From NCBI GenBank assembly GCA_963771735.1, contig CAVYUN010000001.1:620001-684000 (forward strand): a stretch of DNA of 64,000 nucleotides, written 5' to 3'. Origin of the DNA: 66-474 sp963771735. Lineage in GTDB: Bacteria; Pseudomonadota; Gammaproteobacteria; Xanthomonadales; Rhodanobacteraceae. The notes beneath the pieces were generated by a model. That model did not search any database, was not told the DNA's origin, and worked only from the letters and a program-made list of their open reading frames with translations. Every line of letters starts with the position of its first letter. The stretch's first letter is position 1. The position numbers and the translations under genes are program-made. Of this stretch, positions 35,920 through 44,567 are shown piece by piece.

Positions 35920-37229
35920 GCCGCTTTCCCCAACTGGTCGTCCACCATCGAGCGACCGTGCTTGCAGTAGTACTCGAATTCGTCCCAGAAGTTGGCCAGG
36001 AACGCCTGCACCGGCCACGCCGCGGCTTCACCGAAGGCGCAGATGGTGTGGCCCTCGATCTGTCCCGCGACGGCTTTCAGGCGATGCAGGTCTTCCGGGG
36101 TGCCGCCACCGGCGACGATGCGGGTCAACACGCGGTGCATCCAGCCGGTGCCTTCGCGGCACGGCGTGCACTGCCCGCATGATTCCATGTGGTAGAAACG
36201 AGCGATGCGTTCGCAGGCGCGCACCATGCAGGTCGAATCATCCATCACGATCACGGCGCCGGAGCCGAGGCCCGAACCCGCGTCGCGCAGCGAGTCGTAA
36301 TCCATGGTGCATTGCATGATCTTGTCGGCCTTCAGCACCTTCATCGACGAACCGCCCGGGATCACCGCCTTCAGCTCGTGGCCATTGCGCACGCCGCCGG
36401 CCATTTCCAGCAGGTCGCCGAACGGCGTGCCCAACCGGATTTCGTAATTGCCCGGCTTGTTGACGTGGCCTGAAACCGAAAAGATCTTGGGACCGCCGTT
36501 GTTGGGCTTGCCGAGATTGAGGAACCAGTCGGCGCCGTTGCGCAGGATCGCCGGCACCGAGGCGTAGGTTTCGGTGTTGTTGATGGTGCTGGGGCGGCCG
36601 TATAGTCCGAAGTTGGCCGGAAACGGCGGCTTGTAACGCGGCCAGCCCTTCTTGCCTTCCAGCGATTCCATCAGCGCGGTTTCCTCGCCGCAGATGTAGG
36701 CGCCGGCACCGAGTGCGTTGTGGATGGTCACGTCGATGCCGCTGCCGCGGATGTTGGTTCCCAGCAGGCCCGCGGCTTCCGCTTCGTGCAGCGCCTGCTC
36801 CATGTGCTCGAACGGCTCGTGGTGGAACTCGCCGCGCAGGTAGTTGTAGGCAACGGTCGAACCGGTCGCGTAACAGGCGATCGCCATGCCTTCCAGCACC
36901 GCGTGCGGATTGAAACGCAGGATGTCGCGGTCCTTGCAGGTACCCGGCTCGGATTCATCCGAATTGCACAGGATGTATTTCTGGCCCGGCGCATTGCGCG
37001 GCATGAACGACCATTTCATGCCGGTCGGAAAGCCCGCGCCGCCGCGTCCGCGCAGCGAGCTCTTCTTCAGCTCGTCGATGATCGTGGCCGGATCGGTCTT
37101 CTCGGCAAGGATCTTTTCCCACGCCTGCCAGCCGCCGGTCTTGCGGTAATTCTCCAGCGTCCACGGCTCCTCGAAATGGAGCGTGGTGTAGACGACCTGG
37201 TGGTCTTGCGGTGCCGGTCCGACTGCCAT
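35916..37229 (-). CDS. nuoF: NADH-quinone oxidoreductase subunit F
   Basis: 437 residues, the NADH-oxidising subunit. The NADH/FMN site is seen in LRGRGGAGFPTGMKW and CNSDESEPGTCKDRDI, and the [4Fe-4S] cluster N3 motif in ESCGQCTPCREG plus a downstream Cys. It lies one base after the nuoE stop and overlaps nuoG by ATGA. Electrons enter complex I here. Confidence 0.97.
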   Translation of the reverse strand: MAVGPAPQDHQVVYTTLHFEEPWTLENYRKTGGWQAWEKILAEKTDPATIIDELKKSSLRGRGGAGFPTGMKWSFMPRNAPGQKYILCNSDESEPGTCKDRDILRFNPHAVLEGMAIACYATGSTVAYNYLRGEFHHEPFEHMEQALHEAEAAGLLGTNIRGSGIDVTIHNALGAGAYICGEETALMESLEGKKGWPRYKPPFPANFGLYGRPSTINNTETYASVPAILRNGADWFLNLGKPNNGGPKIFSVSGHVNKPGNYEIRLGTPFGDLLEMAGGVRNGHELKAVIPGGSSMKVLKADKIMQCTMDYDSLRDAGSGLGSGAVIVMDDSTCMVRACERIARFYHMESCGQCTPCREGTGWMHRVLTRIVAGGGTPEDLHRLKAVAGQIEGHTICAFGEAAAWPVQAFLANFWDEFEYYCKHGRSMVDDQLGKAA

Positions 37230-37230
37230 G

Positions 37231-37758
37231 TTATTTCAGTCCGTCCAGGATTTCGTCGACCTTCGCGGTCGTCAGGTTCTCGTGATAGTGGCCGTCCACT
37301 GCCATCATCGGCGCGCCACAACAGGCGGCCAGGCATTCCTCTTCGTTCTTGAGGTAGACGCGTCCGTCGGCGGTGCTCTCGCCTAGTTTCACGCCCAGCT
37401 TCTTCTCGCAATGCCGCACGATGCCCTCGGCACCATTGAGCCAGCAGGAAATGTTCGTGCAGATGGCAACGTTGTGGCGTCCGACCGGCCGGGTTTCGAG
37501 CATCGAATAGAACGTCGCGACCTCGTAGGCCCACAGCGGCGGCAACCCGAGATACTTCGCGGTCGCGGCCATCAGTTCGTCGGTAAGGTGCCCACCGTTC
37601 TGTTCCTGTGCCGCCACCAGCGCCTGGATCAACGCCGAGCGCTTGCGATCGGGCGGAAACTTGGCGACCCAGTGATCGATGTGCGCACGCGTCGTATCGC
37701 TCAACGCCACCATCGGGTCGACGTCCTTGACCTTGTCGAAATCGCCGGTCGCTTTCAT
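37231..37758 (-). CDS. nuoE: NADH-quinone oxidoreductase subunit E
   Basis: 175 residues with a thioredoxin-like fold holding the [2Fe-2S] cluster N1a. Ligand cysteines lie in CTNISCWL and CLAACCGAP. The start at 37758 (MKATGDFDKV) overlaps the end of nuoD by ATGA; the longer upstream frame is antisense-free shadow within nuoD. It forms the NADH dehydrogenase module with NuoF and NuoG. Confidence 0.96.
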   Translation of the reverse strand: MKATGDFDKVKDVDPMVALSDTTRAHIDHWVAKFPPDRKRSALIQALVAAQEQNGGHLTDELMAATAKYLGLPPLWAYEVATFYSMLETRPVGRHNVAICTNISCWLNGAEGIVRHCEKKLGVKLGESTADGRVYLKNEEECLAACCGAPMMAVDGHYHENLTTAKVDEILDGLK

Positions 37759-39017
37759 CGATCGACCTCCCCGAATACCAGGTCGTAAGTACCGATCATC
37801 GCCACCACGTCGGGCAGCATGTGGCCGGCGGTGATCTCGTTGATCGAGGACAAATGCGCGAAGCCGGGCGCGCGCAGATGCACGCGAAACGGCTTGTTGG
37901 CGCCATCCGAGATCATGTAGCAGCCAAACTCGCCCTTGGGCGCCTCGACCGCGGCGTAGGTTTCGCCGGCCGGCACGCTGTAACCCTCGGTGAACAGCTT
38001 GAACCAATGGATCAGCGCTTCCATCGATTCCTTCATGTCCTCGCGCTTGGGCGGCGCGACCTTGTAGTTCTCCAGCATCACCGGGCCGGGATTCTTGCGC
38101 AGCCAGTCCACGCATTGACGGATGATCAATGCCGACTGGCGCATCTCGGCCATGCGCACGAGGTAACGGTCGTAGCAGTCGCCGCGGGTGCCGACCGGAA
38201 TCTCGAAATCGACCTCGGCATACTTGGCGTACGGCTGCTTCTTGCGCAGATCCCATTCGATGCCCGAAGCGCGCAGCATCGGCCCCGACATGCCCAGCGC
38301 ATACGCCTGCTCCGGGCTGACGATGCCGATATCGACGGTGCGCTGCTTCCAGATGCGGTTGTCGGTGAGCAATTCCTCGTACTCGTCGACCTTGTGCTGG
38401 AAGTCCTGTGCGAACGCGTCGAGGAAATCCAGCATCGAGCCCTCGCGCCAAGCGTTCATGCGCTTGAGGTCCTTGCCCTTGTGCCAGGGAGATTCCTTGT
38501 ACTGGATCATCTTGGCGGGCAGGTCGCGATAGACACCGCCGGGGCGATAGTAGGTCGCGTGCATGCGCGTGCCGGAAACCGCCTCGTAGCAGTCCATCAG
38601 TTCCTCGCGCTCGCGGAACGCATACAGGAACACCGCCATCGCACCGAGGTCCAGCGCGTTGGAACCCACCCACATCAGGTGGTTGAGGATGCGCGTGACT
38701 TCATCGAACAGTGTGCGGATCCACTGCGCACGCTCGGGCGCCTCGATCCCCATCAACTGCTCGATGGCGCGCACATAGGCGTGCTCGTTGCACATCATCG
38801 ACACGTAGTCGAGCCGGTCCATGTAGCCGATCGAATGATTGAACGGCTTGGATTCGGCCAGCTTCTCGGTGGCGCGGTGCAGCAGCCCGATGTGCGGATC
38901 GATGCGGATGATGGTTTCGCCTTCCATCTCCATCACCAGACGCAGTACGCCGTGCGCGGCCGGGTGCTGCGGGCCGAAGTTCATGGTGTAGCTGCGGATT
39001 TCGCCGGTGTCCGCCAT
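37755..39017 (-). CDS. nuoD: NADH-quinone oxidoreductase subunit D
   Basis: 420 residues, the 49-kDa-type subunit related to hydrogenase large subunits, forming the quinone-binding cavity with NuoB. Recognisable parts: NFGPQHPAAHGVLRLV (with the quinone-site His), RIDPHIGLLHRATEKL and YMDRLDYVSMMCNE. It is separate from nuoC here, unlike the fused nuoCD of E. coli. Confidence 0.97.
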   Translation of the reverse strand: MADTGEIRSYTMNFGPQHPAAHGVLRLVMEMEGETIIRIDPHIGLLHRATEKLAESKPFNHSIGYMDRLDYVSMMCNEHAYVRAIEQLMGIEAPERAQWIRTLFDEVTRILNHLMWVGSNALDLGAMAVFLYAFREREELMDCYEAVSGTRMHATYYRPGGVYRDLPAKMIQYKESPWHKGKDLKRMNAWREGSMLDFLDAFAQDFQHKVDEYEELLTDNRIWKQRTVDIGIVSPEQAYALGMSGPMLRASGIEWDLRKKQPYAKYAEVDFEIPVGTRGDCYDRYLVRMAEMRQSALIIRQCVDWLRKNPGPVMLENYKVAPPKREDMKESMEALIHWFKLFTEGYSVPAGETYAAVEAPKGEFGCYMISDGANKPFRVHLRAPGFAHLSSINEITAGHMLPDVVAMIGTYDLVFGEVDR

Positions 39018-39018
39018 C

Positions 39019-39759
39019 TCAGTTGTCCTTCCAGTCGTCGGCGGCTTCCTCGCGCGCGGTATTCCAGCGCGAGTCTTCGCGTACCACGCGCGCCACGGTC
39101 ACGCGCGGCGTCACCGAAGTCACGGGCTCGTACACCACACGCCGAGCCTCGGGGTCGTAGCGCACTTCGACGTTGCCGATCAGCGGGAAGTCCTTGCGGA
39201 ACGGATGCCCGACGAAACCATAGTCGGTGAGGATGCGGCGCAAATCCGGGTGGCCTTCATAGACGATGCCGTACAGGTCGAACGCCTCGCGTTCATACCA
39301 GTTGGCGGCGGGCCATACGTGGATGAGCGTCGGCAGCACCGGCAGCGCGTCCTCGGGCGCGAAGCAGCGCACCCGCAGGCGGACGTTGTGCTCGAAGGAC
39401 AACAGGTGCACCACCGAGGCGAAACGGCGCAGGAACTGCGGGTGCCTCGGACGGTTGTCCCAACCAAACCGGCCCTGCACGTTGTCGCCGCGCACGCCGC
39501 GCCCGAATCCCTGCGACGTCGCGGTCTCCGACGTCGCCCATTCGCCCTCGCCGAAGGAGAGAAAATCCACGCCGCACAGGTCGGTGAGTTGCGCGAAACG
39601 AAAATCCGCTTCGTCACGCAGCGCGGTGCAGATCTCGATCAGGTGCGCGGGCACGACCTCGATCGTGGCCAGCCCGTGCGACACAACGACATTGTCGATG
39701 CGGTCGCCGAACCGCGCACGCAATCGGTCGGCCAGTTGTTCGGGGGTGGTCTGGCTCAT
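39019..39759 (-). CDS. nuoC: NADH-quinone oxidoreductase subunit C
   Basis: 246 residues, the 30-kDa subunit of the peripheral arm. The signature ANWYEREAFDLYGIVYEGHPDLRRIL region, then GFVGHPFRKDFPL, is intact. It starts 7 bases after the nuoB stop and ends one base before nuoD. An insertion around residues 80-105 (TSETATSQGFGRG) is probably lineage-specific. Confidence 0.96.
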   Translation of the reverse strand: MSQTTPEQLADRLRARFGDRIDNVVVSHGLATIEVVPAHLIEICTALRDEADFRFAQLTDLCGVDFLSFGEGEWATSETATSQGFGRGVRGDNVQGRFGWDNRPRHPQFLRRFASVVHLLSFEHNVRLRVRCFAPEDALPVLPTLIHVWPAANWYEREAFDLYGIVYEGHPDLRRILTDYGFVGHPFRKDFPLIGNVEVRYDPEARRVVYEPVTSVTPRVTVARVVREDSRWNTAREEAADDWKDN

Positions 39760-39766
39760 CGTGGGC

Positions 39767-40311
<545 letters not shown>

Positions 40312-40321
<10 letters not shown>

Positions 40322-40668
40322 TCGAGCGCTCCCTTCTTCCACACGTAGATGTAGCCCACGACCAGCAGCAGCAGGAACGTGAACATCTCGATCAGCGCGG
40401 TGATGCCGATCTTCGAGAACACCGTCGCCCACGGAAACAGGAAGGCGATCTCGAGGTCGAACAGGATGAACAGGATCGCGATCAGGTAGTAGCGCACGTC
40501 GAACTTCATGCGCGTGCCCTCGAAGGCCTCGAAGCCGCACTCGTAGGGCGAGTACTTCTCGGCGCTGGGGCGGCGCGGGCCCGCGATCCAGCCGAACACG
40601 ATCAACGCGACGCCGATGCCACCGGCGACGATGAGGAACAGTAGGATGGGCCAGTAGCCTGCGAGCAT
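40312..40668 (-). CDS. nuoA: NADH-quinone oxidoreductase subunit A
   Basis: 118 residues, three membrane helices, normal NuoA length. The loop between helices 1 and 2 has the conserved YECGFEAFEG, and helix 2 has LIAILFILFDLEIAFLFPW. It is the first gene of nuoABCDEFGHIJKLMN, which is complete and in standard order here. The operon promoter should lie within 40669-40790. Confidence 0.97.
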
Positions 40669-41056
40669 GCTCTTCGTTCCGCGTTATCTGTGCAATTTTC
40701 GCACGCACCGGCGCGTGCCGCAATCGCGGACGGCACCCCGCCCACACCAAACCGGCCCTGCACACATTGCGCACGGGGAAATGTGACGCAAAAAACGCGT
40801 GGTGCGAATGCATCGCAACCACGCGTTCGTCAGGCGGACACCCAAGGCAAGGGCGAAGGCACCATTAATTGAATTACCCGTGTGCCCGGGCCGCCTGGTG
40901 GTCCGCCTTCACCCGCCGGGCACGCTGGGGTGCATCATGGGCAGAGGATTCCCATTCGCGCGAATGGGGCCATGGACTCCGCACCGCCGTGCAAGAACGG
41001 CGATCGATGGTTCAGGGCGGAATCAATCAATCGCGGCTTATCTGCCCGCCCAGAGC
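40669..41056. other. Spacer upstream of nuoA, with a minus-strand terminator
   Basis: About 390 bases with no supported gene. Bases 40669-40789 should contain the nuo promoter; a possible -35/-10 pair can be drawn on the minus strand but none is convincing. At 40790-40828 there is a strong terminator on the minus strand. From 40829 to 41056, on the minus strand, lies the 3' trailer of the BON-domain gene or an unannotated small RNA ending at that terminator. Confidence 0.5.
40790..40828 (-). terminator. Strong rho-independent terminator upstream of the nuo promoter
   Basis: On the minus strand the arms AACGCGTGGT and ACCACGCGTT pair perfectly over ten bases, extended by GCGA/TCGC with one bulge, and are followed directly by six Ts. 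It ends transcripts coming from the right (BON gene or a small RNA) just before nuoA, insulating the nuo operon. Confidence 0.8.
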
Positions 41057-41425
41057 CTAGCGCGCATGAAGGCCGGAAACGTCGACCTGCGTTATGCCCC
41101 GTACGTGCATCGCAGCTTGTTTGGCCTTGGAGACATCCTGCCTGGTGGCGACGGTACCGCTCAGCGTCGCGGTGCCACCGCTGACCGAGATGGTGACGTT
41201 GGTGGCCGTGATGCCCTGGCGCGCCAATGCGCGCCTGATCTTGCTCACGGTCATGGAGCTCGGCGCGTTGTTGCTTTGCCCCATCTGCCCGCTGGTCATG
41301 GGGGGCATTTGCTGTTGCGGCGGCGTCTGCTGCCGCGGCACCTGCTGCGCGCCCTGTGCGAACGCGGTGGCGCCAAGCGAGGCAATAACGAGTGACGTGA
41401 TTGCGGCTATCAAACGGGTTTTCAT
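41057..41425 (-). CDS. Secreted BON-domain protein
   Basis: 122 residues from the ATG at 41425, with GAGG 9 bases upstream. A signal peptide (MKTRLIAAITSLVIASLGATAFA) is followed by a Gln/Pro/Met-rich linker (QQTPPQQQMPPM) and a single BON domain: VSKIRRALARQGI, TISVSGGTATLSGTV, VSKAKQAAMHV and ITQVDVS. BON domains bind phospholipid or envelope partners; OsmY-like proteins of this type protect the periplasm in stress. Most have two BON domains, so this is a one-domain form. An inverted repeat lies in its upstream region at 41472-41520. Confidence 0.75.
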   Translation of the reverse strand: MKTRLIAAITSLVIASLGATAFAQGAQQVPRQQTPPQQQMPPMTSGQMGQSNNAPSSMTVSKIRRALARQGITATNVTISVSGGTATLSGTVATRQDVSKAKQAAMHVRGITQVDVSGLHAR

Positions 41426-42024
41426 GATGCGGTACCTCGTGAGAAGTTGTCGTGGTGACCACACATGCCTTCCACGTACCGCGCACCTCCCTGTACCCGT
41501 TTCCAGTGGGCGGCACGTGGATGGCTGTGCCGGATGCCCCTGTCAGCTTCCATGTTAGGCGGCGCCGATGAACATGCATCGAATCAGGGCCCCGGAAAAT
41601 GAACCTGCCTCGAACTGCCCTTCCGTGTCGGGTATCAGGATGACGTCGATATTGCAGCCGGCTGCCAGGACCGCTTCGCTTGACGATATACGTGAGGAGG
41701 GAATGGCTGAATGCACTCAAGTTTTTCAGATCGGAGAGCGAAGTGCAGTCGCGTAAACGAGGTTATGGAGTCAAGTCTCAAGCCACACGCAAAGCTAACC
41801 GCCTGCCCGATCAAAGACCCTGTCCTGTAGGGCAATTCCTACAGATTGCCGGGATACGCACGGGCAGACCATCTCGACACGACGAGCGATCCTGTCGCTG
41901 CGGGCCGGGAGCAAGACGGCTCCATCGACACGAACGCAATCGACTCCGATGCGTGTCGACCTGTCTCGAACACCAAGACGCAGGGACGGTGCTCTACAAC
42001 CGCAGGGTCAGCAGGAGTGCGAAA
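41426..42024. other. Intergenic spacer, BON gene to DUF3606 gene
   Basis: About 600 bases between divergent genes with no convincing ORF. It holds an inverted repeat (41472-41484 with 41508-41520, 11 of 13 pairs) in the leader region of the BON gene, and a perfect hairpin CTGTAGG-GCAATT-CCTACAG at 41825-41844 about 180 bases upstream of the DUF3606 start. Either could be a regulator site; I cannot assign one. Confidence 0.4.
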
Positions 42025-42240
42025 GTGTTTGCCGATCTCTACACGCGCGGCCCTCGCGATCTCTCCCGGATCAAGCTCAACGACCCCTACGAAGTCCGTT
42101 ATTGGTCAACCCGATTCCGCTGCACGGAACATGCGCTACGTGCCGCTGTCGTCGAGGCGGGAACGATGGCGCGCAACGTTGAAGAGCATCTGCGGGTTGT
42201 CAGGTGGCGGGCGCGGATGTCGATCCGTGTGCAGGAGTGA
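42025..42240 (+). CDS. DUF3606 domain small protein
   Basis: 71 residues from a GTG at 42025 that has GGAG 7 bases upstream; residues farther upstream in the open frame do not look conserved. The core RGPRDLSRIKLNDPYEVRYW, followed by TRF, EHALRAAVVEAG and a VEEHLR ending, matches DUF3606, a small helical domain often found in stress-induced or osmotic-response proteins of unknown mechanism. The 15 residues after the domain are basic and poorly conserved-looking. It ends inside the 3' part of the opposite-strand membrane protein gene. Confidence 0.65.
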   Translation: MFADLYTRGPRDLSRIKLNDPYEVRYWSTRFRCTEHALRAAVVEAGTMARNVEEHLRVVRWRARMSIRVQE

Positions 42241-42477
42241 TGCTGCCTTGCGCATAAGTGGAAGCTCAGTTCGCTGTAGATGCGCACTCGGCGTGTCAGC
42301 CGCAGCCGTGCGAGACGATGCACGATGCCATCTGCCGACAACCAGCCATCCAAGCAAAAGCACGACACAGCAGGCCAGGTAAAGGCTGGTGTGACCAAAG
42401 GTATACATGCCCACCGCGCCCAGGAAAATCGCACTCGCGATGGCTAGGCACCAGAAGGCAATCGTGACCGGTTTCAT
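42136..42477 (-). CDS. Small membrane protein, two helices, unknown function
   Basis: 113 residues from the ATG at 42477, with AGGGA upstream. Two hydrophobic segments (TIAFWCLAIASAIFLGAVGMY and SLYLACCVVLLLGWLVVG) are separated by a short turn, followed by a basic, low-complexity tail. The last 105 bases overlap the DUF3606 gene on the other strand, so the tail may be fortuitous and the real protein shorter in function. No family recognised. The hydrophobic pattern is the main support. Confidence 0.4.
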   Translation of the reverse strand: MKPVTIAFWCLAIASAIFLGAVGMYTFGHTSLYLACCVVLLLGWLVVGRWHRASSRTAAADTPSAHLQRTELPLMRKAASLLHTDRHPRPPPDNPQMLFNVARHRSRLDDSGT

Positions 42478-42983
42478 GTTGTCCCTGTCCCCAAACAGCG
42501 ACAATTTTCACGTGCGATCCACATGCGCTGCGAGGACTGGCTCACAATCTCTCGGATTCAGCCGGGAGTTCACAAAGGTTCACAGATGACTGAGCCGCAC
42601 GATCGATCAACCGCTCGGTTTAAGGGTGCAACGTTGCGCCCTTACTAGACTAGCCCGACGGGGTAACCGATCGCGCCGCACAGTCCGGGTTGAGTCCCGC
42701 AACTCAAGGCAAACGGACACTGTGGTACCTATCCAGTGTTCACCGTGCACGCTTGAACGCCGTTCGCCGACCGCATGCATTTGCTCGGTCTTGAGTACTG
42801 CCGAAGATCGATGTGCATACTCACACCAGTGAGGGCACCCGCGAGGGTCCGTGCGTTTGCGCCCGTATACGCTGAAAACGCATCGCGTGGTTCAGCCGGA
42901 TCAATCCGCAATCTTCGCTGGCGCGCCGCAGCCACGAGCTCGTAGCACGGGTAGGTCAGCAGGCAGGAAAAAGGATCGCCAAC
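42478..42983. other. Intergenic spacer with a 24-base palindrome
   Basis: About 500 bases between the small membrane protein and the tRNA-Leu terminator. No ORF looks real. The one notable element is a nearly perfect loop-less palindrome at 42621-42644 (TAAGGGTGCAAC / GTTGCGCCCTTA, one mismatch). Confidence 0.45.
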
Positions 42984-43016
42984 AAAAAAGCCAAACCCAA
43001 TCAAAGGCTTGGCTTT
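42984..43016 (-). terminator. Rho-independent terminator after tRNA-Leu
   Basis: On the minus strand AAAGCCAAGCC and GGGTTTGGCTTT pair with one mismatch, followed by a T-run. It lies 7 bases beyond the tRNA-Leu CCA end and would end the tpiA-secG-tRNA transcript. Confidence 0.75.
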
Positions 43017-43022
43017 CGTTGT

Positions 43023-43107
43023 TGGTGCCCAAGGGGGGACTCGAACCCCCACGGAGTTACCCGCTACCACCTCAAGGTAGTGCGTCTACCAATTCCGCCA
43101 CCTGGGC
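43023..43107 (-). tRNA. tRNA-Leu (GAG)
   Basis: 85 bases with encoded CCA and the long variable arm of a class II tRNA. Acceptor GCCCAGG pairs with the CTTGGGC end. The anticodon stem CTACC/GGTAG encloses TTGAGGT, giving anticodon GAG, which reads CUU and CUC. T-arm GGTTCGAGTCC is normal. It follows secG as leuU does in E. coli. Confidence 0.95.
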
Positions 43108-43228
43108 CGAAGACTCATCCCTGAGAAACTCCGCGCACATCCCTGGTGCGCGACGATTCACGAAACAGCAAAAAAATCCATGGGATCCGCCGGACACGTC
43201 CATGTGCCCGAATTTTCACAAAAGCAGA

Positions 43229-43702
43229 TCAGTGCGAAGCGTCGGGTCCAGAGCTTGATGGCGCAGACGACTTCGCGGGCGCCATCGGCACCTCCGGATT
43301 CATCGCGTGCGTGGAAGCCGCTGCCGGCACTTCCGAATGCCTGGCCGATGTCGACGCTGCCGCTGCGCTGGTTGCCGGGACAGTGGCCGCCGATGCGGAT
43401 GTCGCGGGCGCCGAGCTGCCCATGCCGGCCATTACACCCAGCGTCTGTTTCGGGCTGGGCGCCACGCCATGGTGGCTGAGGTACATGCCCATGCCGAGGC
43501 TGAGCAGGAAGAAGATCGTGGCCAGCGCCGCCGTGGTCCGGGTCAGGAAGCTGGCCGCGCCGCGTGCGCCGAATACCGTGCCGGATGCGCCGCCGCCGAA
43601 GTTGGCGCCGGCATTGGCGCCGTCGCCGCGCTGCATCAGGATCAGCACGATCATCGCCGCGGCAATGAGCACGTAGAAGACACTGAAAATCGTGAACAGC
43701 AT
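43229..43702 (-). CDS. secG: Protein translocase subunit SecG
   Basis: 157 residues. SecG assists SecYE with preprotein translocation. Two membrane helices (LFTIFSVFYVLIAAAMIVLILMQ region and TAALATIFFLLSLGMGMYL) flank the conserved cytosolic loop QRGDGANAGANFGGGASGTVFG. It is longer than E. coli SecG (110 residues) because of an Ala/Ser/Pro-rich C-terminal tail, common in this group. It lies between tpiA and tRNA-Leu. Confidence 0.93.
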   Translation of the reverse strand: MLFTIFSVFYVLIAAAMIVLILMQRGDGANAGANFGGGASGTVFGARGAASFLTRTTAALATIFFLLSLGMGMYLSHHGVAPSPKQTLGVMAGMGSSAPATSASAATVPATSAAAASTSARHSEVPAAASTHAMNPEVPMAPAKSSAPSSSGPDASH

Positions 43703-43726
43703 GGAGGATTCCCGTACGCGCGGGTT

Positions 43727-44473
43727 TCAGCCCGCTGCCGCACATATCGCAAGAAAATCGGTGGCCTGCAATGCCGCTCCGCCGATCAGGCCGCCATCGA
43801 TGTCGGTTTGGGCGAACAACTCGGCGGCATTGCCGGGTTTGACGCTGCCGCCGTAAACGATGCGGGTCGAACCGGCAATTCTAGCATCGTCGCGGGCGAG
43901 CTGGCTACGCAACTGGGCATGCACTTCCTGGGCCTGTCGGGGGCTGGCGGTGCGGCCTGTCCCGATCGCCCAGACCGGTTCGTAAGCGACCACGATGCGC
44001 TCGAACGCGGCGATCCCGCAATGCGCGATTACCGCGCCCAACTGGCGCGACACCACCGCTGCGGTGTCGCCGGCCTCACGCTCGTCCAGCGTCTCACCGA
44101 CGCAAAGTACGGGCGACAACGCATGCTCAAGCGCCTGTGCGACCTTGGCCGCGACCTGCGCGTCCGTTTCATGGTGGTGCTGGCGGCGCTCGGAATGCCC
44201 AGCCAGCGCCGCGACGCAGCCGACATCGCGCAGCATCGACGCGGAAACCTCGCCGGTGTGGGCGCCGGATGCGTGTTCGCTCAGGTCCTGCCCGCCAACC
44301 GCAACGCGCGAGCCGGCACACTCCGCGCAAACTTCGCGCAAGTAGGGAAACGGCGGAAACAGGACGACATCGACATCCGCGACATTCGCATCGACGATCG
44401 CACCGACCAGGGACGAGGCCATCGCACGGGAACCGTGCATTTTCCAGTTGCCACCTATCCACTTGCGGCGCAT
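43727..44473 (-). CDS. tpiA: Triosephosphate isomerase
   Basis: 248 residues. It interconverts dihydroxyacetone phosphate and glyceraldehyde 3-phosphate. Catalytic residues are in place: Lys11 (NWKM), His93 (AGHSERR) and Glu165 (AYEPVWAIGTG), with the phosphate loop GGSVKPGNA near the end. It is the first gene of the tpiA-secG-tRNA-Leu unit, secG following after 24 bases. Confidence 0.97.
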   Translation of the reverse strand: MRRKWIGGNWKMHGSRAMASSLVGAIVDANVADVDVVLFPPFPYLREVCAECAGSRVAVGGQDLSEHASGAHTGEVSASMLRDVGCVAALAGHSERRQHHHETDAQVAAKVAQALEHALSPVLCVGETLDEREAGDTAAVVSRQLGAVIAHCGIAAFERIVVAYEPVWAIGTGRTASPRQAQEVHAQLRSQLARDDARIAGSTRIVYGGSVKPGNAAELFAQTDIDGGLIGGAALQATDFLAICAAAG

Positions 44474-44567
44474 GCCCTGCTCCGGGATCGTTCAGCTCCA
44501 CGAGAATAGCCAACATCCGCACGCGCACGCAAACTATGCCGCGACCTGTCCAGAACGGCGAGACCGC

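Noticed and set aside
41554..41560. GTTAGGC, a perfect attC right-core consensus, as a second attC site
   Set aside because: No matching left core or inner-arm pairing could be found within 150 bases upstream, unlike the site at 5460-5554.
43023..43050. tRNA-Leu 3' end as an integration site with a direct repeat elsewhere in 40669-42983
   Set aside because: Only a 7-base match to the tRNA end was found in the interval, which is no better than chance, and there is no integrase gene.
42729..43258. Frames running through tRNA-Leu on both strands
   Set aside because: They span the tRNA and terminator and give typical tRNA-derived spurious peptides.
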